Assembly: GCA_910576975.1 (NCBI GenBank)
Contig: CAJTJY010000012.1
Coordinates: 37,619 to 101,618 of the forward strand
Source: an uncultured Lachnospiraceae bacterium
GTDB taxonomy: Bacteria > Bacillota > Clostridia > Lachnospirales > Lachnospiraceae
DNA: 64,000 nt
Reading direction: 5' to 3'
How positions within the stretch are numbered: position 1 is the stretch's first letter; every line of letters begins with the position of its first letter. The notes under the pieces are model-generated. The model did not search any database, was not told the DNA's origin, and saw only the letters and a program-made list of their open reading frames with translations. Below are positions 35,887 to 42,289 of the stretch, in pieces. A program made the position numbers and the translations under genes.

Positions 35887-35915
35887 ATTATATCATATGG
35901 TTTTTTGCTTGTAAA
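35887..35915 (-). promoter_or_regulatory. Promoter of rpsO-pnp
   Basis: On the minus strand: -35 TTTACA (35910-35915), 17-bp spacer, -10 TATAAT (35887-35892). Near-consensus, as expected for a ribosomal protein gene. Confidence 0.75.
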
Positions 35916-35931
35916 GAAATAAATTCTTTTT

Positions 35932-36121
35932 GAATTTCCCCATTTTGCGATTCAGAGTGCCAAAAGGTTTCCATCACAAAGTGATGGAAACACTTTGCAC
36001 ATAAAAGCGCTCTGGAAAGCTAGCTTTTCAGAGCGCTTTTTGTGCAAGATGTCTATGCTGCCAAAGGCAGCAAGACCTTTTGGCGCTATAATATCGGCTA
36101 TTATAAAAAATAGGGAAACTC
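35932..36121. repeat. Cloverleaf-type structured element, copy C1
   Basis: The outer arms GAATTTCCC..ATTTT and AAAAT.GGGAAACTC pair imperfectly, continued by GTGCCAAAAGGT (35957-35968) with ACCTTTTGGCGC (36075-36086). Three hairpins lie inside: GTTTCCATCAC-AAA-GTGATGGAAAC (35967-35991), a long palindrome with the GGAAAGCTAGCTTTTC core (35995-36047), and TGCTGCC-AAA-GGCAGCA (36056-36072). Related copies are at 49601-49780, 57045-57222 and the right edge. It fills the gap between the rpsO promoter and the NlpC/P60 stop and could terminate the latter. Confidence 0.8.
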
Positions 36122-36132
36122 AAAATAAATTC

Positions 36133-37176
36133 TTATTCGCTGATCAACCTTGTCACGCAAACAGGCGTGCGATAAAATGCATTGGATATCTTGATGCCTG
36201 TCTTTGCAGAGCTTGCATGGACGATCTGACCGTTTCCTATATACATCGCAACATGATTGATACCGCTGCCGTTTCCATAGAAGAAGAGATCTCCCGGCTT
36301 TGCCTGCGAAGGATCAATCTTCGTGCCGTAGCCAGACTGCGCCCTAGAAGAATGAGGCAGATAGACGCCATACTTCTCATAGATCCGCATCGTAAATCCA
36401 GAACAGTCAACGCCATTGGAAAGACTTGTTCCGCCCCAGACATAACGATTTCCCACGAACTGGCAAGCATACTGCACCATGTCCACCCGGACGTCCGAAA
36501 TGCCTTCGCCATAACGGATCTCTGTCATGGTCATCGCTTTAGGAAGCTGCTCAGACAGCTCTACGAACTCGCTTGCCACATAACATGGATCGCCGTCTAT
36601 ATCCACCTTGATCCAGCCGCCGAGGTTGTCCAGCATCTGCATCTCTTCACCCTCTGCGATAGTCACCCAAATGCTGCTGTCGGTATTCGGCTCCACTCTG
36701 GCATTCAAAGTCTGGGTTTTAGAAACCGCAACAATGGACTTTACTTCTTTCGCCCGTTGAACAGCCTCTTTGCCTGTAAGCAGATATTCGCCTTTTACAT
36801 ATCCAGTCACTTCTCCAGACTGGATATGGTACCACTCGCCTTCTTGAGACATAATCTCGCAGCCTGCATCTTTGGGAAGCTTTCCTACAAGATCCGTGTC
36901 CTCGCCGGCGCCTTCCCGGATATTTAAATGATTCTCGACATTGGCAATCCCAAGAACCGTGTATCCACATATATTCTGCAAATCTGAAGCTGTAGTGACG
37001 TCTGCCTTTGAAGCAGATTTGGCAGCGGTGGCATCGCCCGTCAAAGAACTACTGAAAATGGCGGAAATACCTGCGTTCACTTCTCTTGCTGCATCTGCTG
37101 GAAGCTTTGCCATGCCCATCATGGTTATACCTGCCAAACATCCTGCAACTATTCTTCTCATCGTATGGTTTCTCAT
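36133..37176 (-). CDS. Secreted NlpC/P60 peptidoglycan endopeptidase with two SH3 domains
   Basis: A 347-residue cell-wall hydrolase. A signal peptide (1-30, GITMMGMAKLPADA) is followed by two bacterial SH3 domains (about 85-140, LNIREGAGEDTD; and 155-215, LNARVEPNTDSS) and a C-terminal NlpC/P60 domain. The catalytic Cys is in NGVDCSGF near residue 265 and the His in INHVAMYIG. GGAGG lies 7 bases before the ATG. A perfect consensus promoter with a WalR-type box lies upstream, which fits control by the cell-wall two-component system. Confidence 0.93.
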   Translation of the reverse strand: MRNHTMRRIVAGCLAGITMMGMAKLPADAAREVNAGISAIFSSSLTGDATAAKSASKADVTTASDLQNICGYTVLGIANVENHLNIREGAGEDTDLVGKLPKDAGCEIMSQEGEWYHIQSGEVTGYVKGEYLLTGKEAVQRAKEVKSIVAVSKTQTLNARVEPNTDSSIWVTIAEGEEMQMLDNLGGWIKVDIDGDPCYVASEFVELSEQLPKAMTMTEIRYGEGISDVRVDMVQYACQFVGNRYVWGGTSLSNGVDCSGFTMRIYEKYGVYLPHSSRAQSGYGTKIDPSQAKPGDLFFYGNGSGINHVAMYIGNGQIVHASSAKTGIKISNAFYRTPVCVTRLISE

Positions 37177-37247
37177 CTGTTTACCTCCAAGAAAACTGTA
37201 TTATGTTCAAAATATTATATATTTCCTTTTCTTCTTCGCTTGCGCCC

Positions 37248-37276
37248 ATTATATCAATCATCTATTACACTGTCAA
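37248..37276 (-). promoter_or_regulatory. Consensus promoter of the NlpC/P60 gene
   Basis: On the minus strand: -35 TTGACA (37271-37276), exactly 17 bp, -10 TATAAT (37248-37253), 72 bp before the start codon. Confidence 0.85.
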
Positions 37277-37283
37277 GATGATT

Positions 37284-37300
37284 TGTAACAATTTTGTAAT
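37284..37300 (+). promoter_or_regulatory. Candidate WalR (YycF) binding box
   Basis: TGTAAC-AATTT-TGTAAT, a direct repeat with 5-bp spacing that fits the published WalR/YycF consensus TGTWAH-N5-TGTWAH at every position. It lies 7 bp upstream of the -35 of a cell-wall hydrolase gene, the kind of target WalR activates in Bacillus. It reads on the strand opposite to the gene. Confidence 0.6.
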
Positions 37301-37340
37301 AGTTTAATTGGCTGTTTTCTTGGACTGTAACACAGAAATA

Positions 37341-38969
37341 TCACATAGCCTCCTCTGGATCATTTTCAAGAATCGAAAATGCAATATTTGTCGCATGATC
37401 TGCGACACGTTCTAAACTAGTCACCAAATCTGTAAACAAAATCCCTGTCATTGGAGAACATTTTCCTTTTGCCATGCGCTTAACATGATTTTGCTGAAGT
37501 TCCCGCTCCATAAGGTCGATGCTGTTTTCCAATTCCATAATATATGAAAGATTTTTCTTATCCATCGTGGTAAACATTTCCATGGACTTTTCGAAAATGG
37601 ACATCGTCTTATGATGCATTTCCTTGATCTCTTTTTGCCCTTTCTTGGTAAACTCCAGGCTTTCCTCCGCACTTTTGACCGCAGCGTCCGCAATGTTCTC
37701 CGCATGGTCTCCAATGCGCTCAATATCACTGACGACGTGAAACAAGCCGCCAATACGTTTTGCATCCACCACGGGAAGCTGCAACTGGTTGATCTTTACC
37801 AAATAATCTGTAATCTCTTTGCTAAGGAAGTCAATCTGCTTTTCCGTTTCATAAACCCTTGAGATTTTCTCCTGATCGCCATCAAAAAACGCCTCCATGG
37901 CAAGAGTCATGTTCTCACGGGCGAGCCCTCCCATGCGCTCGATTTCCTGGGTAGTCTCTACCACTGCCGTGGAAGGAGAAAATATCGTCTGCTTTCCAAT
38001 ATATTGGAACTGATATTCCTTTTGCTGCTGATCCTCTCCTGGAATTATCCGCCTGGTCAAAAGCACGAACTGCGCAGATAATGGCAAAAAGATCAGTGTC
38101 TGGAAAATCTTAAAGAATGTATCTGCATTTGCCACGCACCGTCCCACGTCAGAACCAGAAATATGTAAGATAAAGTTTTCAAAATATTCCATGCCAAAAG
38201 CCAGTAAAATCCCAATAACGACCATTCCCAGCACATTAAACATCACATGGATCATCGCTGCCCGCTTCGCCTCTTTCTTGGCGTCCAAACTCGCCAATAC
38301 TGCCGGAGTGCAAGAACCGATGTTACAGCCCAGGATCACATAAAAACAGACGGATAAGTCAATCAGTCCCTGGCTTGCCATGAGCAAAAGGATGCTGACA
38401 GTTACAGAAGAGCTCTGAACAATCACCGTAATGGCCGTTCCAAATAAAATGCCGACCACAGGATTATCCATGCTGCCCAATACGTCCAGAACTGCCTGAT
38501 AGTCTCTTAAGTCCGTCATGGCGTCTTTCATCATGCTGATTCCCATAAACAGCGCTCCAAATCCCAGGATCACCTCCCCGATCTTCTTCACCATTGGCTT
38601 TTTTCCAAACATGATGAACACTGCTCCCACAAATAAAATAAAGGGGGCGACGCCTGTCAGGTTAAACGCCACAAGCTGGGAGGTAATGGTAGTCCCGATA
38701 TTCGCGCCAAAAATAATTCCCACTGACTGAGCCAGAGTCATAATCTCTGCATTTACAAAACTTACCACCATTACCGTGGTCGCCCCCGAGGATTGTATGA
38801 TGGCGGTGAATAACGCCCCGAAAAGGACCGCCACGATTTTATTTTTGGTCATCGCTTCCAATATGGAGCGAAGCCTTGCGCCCGCCGCTTTCTGCAAACC
38901 CTGGCTCATAAAATTCATGCCAAATAAAAATAATCCCAGACCACCCAGTAAATTTAATATTAATTCCAT
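37341..38969 (-). CDS. Na+/phosphate cotransporter family protein with C-terminal PhoU domain
   Basis: A 542-residue protein. The membrane part (1-310) has two Na/Pi repeats with the QSSGATT (about 60) and QSSSVTVS (about 185) signatures. The cytoplasmic C-terminus (335-535) is PhoU-like, with the metal-binding pattern SDIERIGDHAENIA and LERVADHATNIA. ATG at 38969 is preferred, since GAGG lies about 7 bases upstream; a GTG three codons earlier is possible. It lies 12 bp after ribF. The PhoU part probably tunes phosphate flux. Confidence 0.9.
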   Translation of the reverse strand: MELILNLLGGLGLFLFGMNFMSQGLQKAAGARLRSILEAMTKNKIVAVLFGALFTAIIQSSGATTVMVVSFVNAEIMTLAQSVGIIFGANIGTTITSQLVAFNLTGVAPFILFVGAVFIMFGKKPMVKKIGEVILGFGALFMGISMMKDAMTDLRDYQAVLDVLGSMDNPVVGILFGTAITVIVQSSSVTVSILLLMASQGLIDLSVCFYVILGCNIGSCTPAVLASLDAKKEAKRAAMIHVMFNVLGMVVIGILLAFGMEYFENFILHISGSDVGRCVANADTFFKIFQTLIFLPLSAQFVLLTRRIIPGEDQQQKEYQFQYIGKQTIFSPSTAVVETTQEIERMGGLARENMTLAMEAFFDGDQEKISRVYETEKQIDFLSKEITDYLVKINQLQLPVVDAKRIGGLFHVVSDIERIGDHAENIADAAVKSAEESLEFTKKGQKEIKEMHHKTMSIFEKSMEMFTTMDKKNLSYIMELENSIDLMERELQQNHVKRMAKGKCSPMTGILFTDLVTSLERVADHATNIAFSILENDPEEAM

Positions 38970-38981
38970 GCCATTCACCCT

Positions 38982-39929
38982 CTAGTTCTTGCGAACTCCT
39001 TTTCCTGCGTTAAAATACATTTTTGCATACTGAATATCCTGCTCCATCTGTGCTTTTAATGCCTCAAGAGACTCAAATTTCTGTTCTGGACGGACGCATT
39101 TCAAAAAACTCACGCGGATCTCTTCCCCATACATATCCTCTGACACGCCAAATAAGTGGGTCTCCACGCCCACAGGATGCTCTCCCTTGACGCTAGGCTT
39201 TACGCCAACATTGGTGATCCCTTGATAACGCCTCCCGTTCCATGTTGTCTCAGAAATGTATACGCCAAAAGGGGGCAGCAATTTCTCAGGCGGTGGCAAG
39301 AGATTGACCGTCGGTATTCCAAGGACTGCTTTGCCCATCTTTTTCCCATGGAGCACGTTCCCTGACACAAAAAAAGCATAACCTAGTAATTGATTTGCTT
39401 TTCCTATGTTCCCTGCGGCAATTTCATCGCGAACATAAGTGCTGCTTATATCCTTTCCATCTTCGCGAATCTTGTCCACTATCTTTGCTTGATATCCAAA
39501 TAGCGGCGCATACGCTTCTAGCATCCGGTAATCACCCCTGCGCTGATGCCCAAAATGAAAATCCGTTCCCACTACCATATATTTTACATGAAGATTTTCA
39601 GAAATTCTTCGTATAAATTCCTCAGGCTCCATGCACATCACTTCCCGGGTAAAGGGGCACTCGATCACATAGTCAATGCCTCTTTCCCGAAATAGAGACT
39701 CTTTTTCCTGACTGGTGGTAAGCACCTGGGCAGAAATATTTTGAACCTGCTCCCTAGGCGGAACGTCAAATGTAAAGATAGCCGCCTTTAACTCTTTGTG
39801 TTCCTGTTTCTTTTTTGCCATATACTGCAACAACAATTCATGGCCCCGGTGAAGCCCGTCAAATTTGCCAAGGGACAGCACGGTAGGCTCCTGTATTTCA
39901 AATGTCATGCTCTGCTTTATGTATTCCAT
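38982..39929 (-). CDS. ribF: Bifunctional riboflavin kinase/FAD synthetase
   Basis: A 315-residue enzyme turning riboflavin into FMN and FAD. The N-terminal nucleotidyltransferase has LGKFDGLHRGHELLL (20-34) and VVGTDFHFGHQRRGD. The C-terminal flavokinase has GIPTVNLLPP and GVYISETTWNGRRYQGITNVG. It lies 10 bp after truB in the nusA-infB operon. FMN supply is relevant to the flavinylated Rnf subunits. Confidence 0.96.
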   Translation of the reverse strand: MEYIKQSMTFEIQEPTVLSLGKFDGLHRGHELLLQYMAKKKQEHKELKAAIFTFDVPPREQVQNISAQVLTTSQEKESLFRERGIDYVIECPFTREVMCMEPEEFIRRISENLHVKYMVVGTDFHFGHQRRGDYRMLEAYAPLFGYQAKIVDKIREDGKDISSTYVRDEIAAGNIGKANQLLGYAFFVSGNVLHGKKMGKAVLGIPTVNLLPPPEKLLPPFGVYISETTWNGRRYQGITNVGVKPSVKGEHPVGVETHLFGVSEDMYGEEIRVSFLKCVRPEQKFESLEALKAQMEQDIQYAKMYFNAGKGVRKN

Positions 39930-39939
39930 AGCTTCTGTC

Positions 39940-40875
39940 CTATTCCATAAAAATCTTTATGGGACGAATGTCCCCGCTGGATTCCTTCCACTGATAAATT
40001 CCTGCAAACGCCTGCTTTTCATCATAAATGCGCAGCACAGTGTTTTCATAGGCGTTCTTCCACTCGTCGGTCCATTCTCTCCTGAGCGGGTTTCCATTAT
40101 GCAGCAGCCTGGAAAACTCTTTCTTGACAGTTAACATCGGATACTGCAAAAACACGCTGTCGGTATCCTTTATCAAATCTTTAAAATCTTCTTTTGCAAG
40201 TTCTCTGCCTGGATTTCGTTTGTAAAATTCTCTAACTCGTTCTTGCAGTTCCGAAAGCTTATGCGCATCCTGCAGTAGAAATTGCGATACCCTGGTACGC
40301 ACTAAAGACTTCATGCAGCCCCCGCATCCTGCGGCAGCTCCAATGTCATGACAAAGCGTGCGAATGTAAGTCCCTTTGGAACAATGTACCCGCATGCGAA
40401 CCTCTGGCAGGGCGACATTTATAACATCAATGTCATATATCTGTATCCTGCGGGGCTTCCGCTCAACGGTGACGCCTGCCCTTGCCAAGTCACAAAGCTT
40501 TCTGCCATTCACTTTCAAGGCAGAGTACATTGGCGGCATCTGTTCGCAATCTCCTATGAAGCCCTGGATGATCTTTCGAATCTGATCTTCGCCAACGTCC
40601 GCTTTTGTCTTTTGCATGATAGTTCCTGTGATATCCTGGGTATCTGTGACTGTCCCCAGCAACAAGACTGTCTCATATTCCTTGTCTTTATCTGCAAGGA
40701 GGTCACAGGCTTTGGTCGCCTTGCCCAGACATACCGGAAGCACTCCCTCTGCATCTGGATCTAGCGTACCAGTATGCCCGATTTTTTTCTGCCCGAAAAT
40801 GCCTCTTAACTTTGCCACCACGTCATGGGAAGTATAGCCCTTTTCTTTATATACGTTAATAATTCCATTTATCAT
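39940..40875 (-). CDS. truB: tRNA pseudouridine-55 synthase
   Basis: A 311-residue enzyme making pseudouridine 55 in the tRNA T-arm. GHTGTLDPDAEGVLPVCLGKATK (about 35-57) holds the catalytic Asp; YEKEYE-like KDKEYETVLLLG and the RNA-binding block CSKGTYIRTLCHDIG follow. The ATG at 40875, with AAAGGA 8 bases upstream, lies inside the end of nrnA (20-bp overlap), so translation is probably coupled. Confidence 0.96.
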   Translation of the reverse strand: MINGIINVYKEKGYTSHDVVAKLRGIFGQKKIGHTGTLDPDAEGVLPVCLGKATKACDLLADKDKEYETVLLLGTVTDTQDITGTIMQKTKADVGEDQIRKIIQGFIGDCEQMPPMYSALKVNGRKLCDLARAGVTVERKPRRIQIYDIDVINVALPEVRMRVHCSKGTYIRTLCHDIGAAAGCGGCMKSLVRTRVSQFLLQDAHKLSELQERVREFYKRNPGRELAKEDFKDLIKDTDSVFLQYPMLTVKKEFSRLLHNGNPLRREWTDEWKNAYENTVLRIYDEKQAFAGIYQWKESSGDIRPIKIFME

Positions 40876-41821
40876 CAAGCTGTTCCTTTACTTCCATAGA
40901 TATTTTTTCAATGATCTTTAAGGGTTCTCCCTCCATGGTGGCTCCGGCAGCTCTCACATGCCCGCCTCCCTGATATTTCATGGCAATCGACGCAACATCC
41001 ACTTTTCCATTTGAACGCATACTCACTTTCCAGGTATGATCTTCATTCTCATAAAGAAAGACTGCGGCTTCCACGCCTTTGGTCACCCGAAGCTGACTGA
41101 CAATCCCGTCCAAATGCTTTGGCATCACCTGAAACTTTTTCATTTCCTCCTGGCTGACTGCAGTGCCGATGACCGCTCCGTCCAAAAAAAGACGGCTGTT
41201 TAACAGAGCCTGCCCAAGAATCTGATTTTGGCAAAACGTCTTTGTATAAAAGGTGTCGTCAATGATTTTAGAAAAATTAATTCCTTTTTCCATCAGCACG
41301 CCCGCCGCATTCATAGTCTTTGCAGAAGTGCAAGAATATTGGAATACTCCTGTATCGTGCACCATTCCCACATAAATGCACTCCGCAATCTCTTTTGTAA
41401 TCTTCTCAACCTCCAGAAGTTCAAAAATCAGCTCTGACGTGGAACTTGCATTAGGAAATATATAATTTTCATCTGCGAAGCTGCCGTTGCTTACATGGTG
41501 ATCAACGCAAATGGTCTTTGCAGCAGTCTCAAAGTACTTGACTGCCTCTCCCAGCCGCCCCGTGTCTCCACAATCCAATACGATGCAAAGATCATAAGTC
41601 TTATCCAAATCAAATGAGTGACAAATCTTTTCCGCATTTTTCAAAAACTTAAAGATGTTGGGAATAGGCTCCAAATACACGTCAGCCTCTATCTGCGGGT
41701 ACCACGTTGAAATGTAGTTATATACAGCCAAGCAGGAACCCACGCAGTCGCCATCGGGCCTTACATGGCCAGCCACGGCAACTGTTTTTGCCTGCGCCAG
41801 TCGGGATGCTAAATCTTTCAT
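40856..41821 (-). CDS. nrnA: DHH-family nanoRNase/pAp phosphatase
   Basis: A 321-residue DHH/DHHA1 phosphoesterase that degrades short RNA oligomers and dephosphorylates pAp. Metal motifs are GHVRPDGDCVGS (18-29), VLDCGD (83-88), VDHHVSN (107-113) and MVHDTGVFQYS. The C-terminal DHHA1 block is GGGHVRAAGATMEG. Start at 41821: AAGGAAG lies 8 bases upstream; a GTG three codons earlier is too close to it. It lies between rbfA and truB, the usual Clostridia order. Confidence 0.94.
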   Translation of the reverse strand: MKDLASRLAQAKTVAVAGHVRPDGDCVGSCLAVYNYISTWYPQIEADVYLEPIPNIFKFLKNAEKICHSFDLDKTYDLCIVLDCGDTGRLGEAVKYFETAAKTICVDHHVSNGSFADENYIFPNASSTSELIFELLEVEKITKEIAECIYVGMVHDTGVFQYSCTSAKTMNAAGVLMEKGINFSKIIDDTFYTKTFCQNQILGQALLNSRLFLDGAVIGTAVSQEEMKKFQVMPKHLDGIVSQLRVTKGVEAAVFLYENEDHTWKVSMRSNGKVDVASIAMKYQGGGHVRAAGATMEGEPLKIIEKISMEVKEQLDDKWNY

Positions 41822-41842
41822 GCAAAACACTTCCTTTTCCTA

Positions 41843-42223
41843 TCAGCTCTGCTGATGATTTACTTCATCAATGAGCTTTGACATGTTGACGCCATATTCG
41901 ATCGATTGATCTAATACAAACCGAATCTCTGGCGTATTCCTTAAATTAATATTCTTTGCCAGCTTGCTGCGTATATAGCCTTCCGCACTTTTCAGCCCCG
42001 CAAGGGTGTCCTGCTGGGACGCCTCGTCCCCTAGCACGCTGATATACGCCTTACAAGTTTTTAAATCAGCAGCTACCTCCACGGCAACCACGGAAGTCAT
42101 AGGGTTAATCCTGGGATCTTTGATCTCTCCGCGGATAATATTGCTCAATTCCCTCAAAACTTCGCCGTTAATTCTTGTATTCTTAATGCTGTTTTTTTTC
42201 ATATATTCTGCTATGCTCCTCAT
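41843..42223 (-). CDS. rbfA: Ribosome-binding factor A
   Basis: A 126-residue KH-like protein needed for 30S maturation. TRINGEVLRELSNIIRGEIKDPRI (about 16-39) and PMTSVVAVEVAADLKTCKAYISVLGD are family hallmarks. An in-frame ATG at 42202 (MKKNSIKNTRING) is an equally plausible start, as many homologues begin there. It lies 66 bp after infB. Confidence 0.94.
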   Translation of the reverse strand: MRSIAEYMKKNSIKNTRINGEVLRELSNIIRGEIKDPRINPMTSVVAVEVAADLKTCKAYISVLGDEASQQDTLAGLKSAEGYIRSKLAKNINLRNTPEIRFVLDQSIEYGVNMSKLIDEVNHQQS

Positions 42224-42289
42224 TCACTGCTGGCTCTCTCCGCCTTAAGGCTGCGATTGCCCAAAGCAGAGTTGCCAGATCTCACACTG

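Noticed and set aside
38970..38981. FMN riboswitch near ribF
   Set aside because: ribF is internal to the nusA-infB operon with 10 bp upstream; there is no room for a riboswitch.
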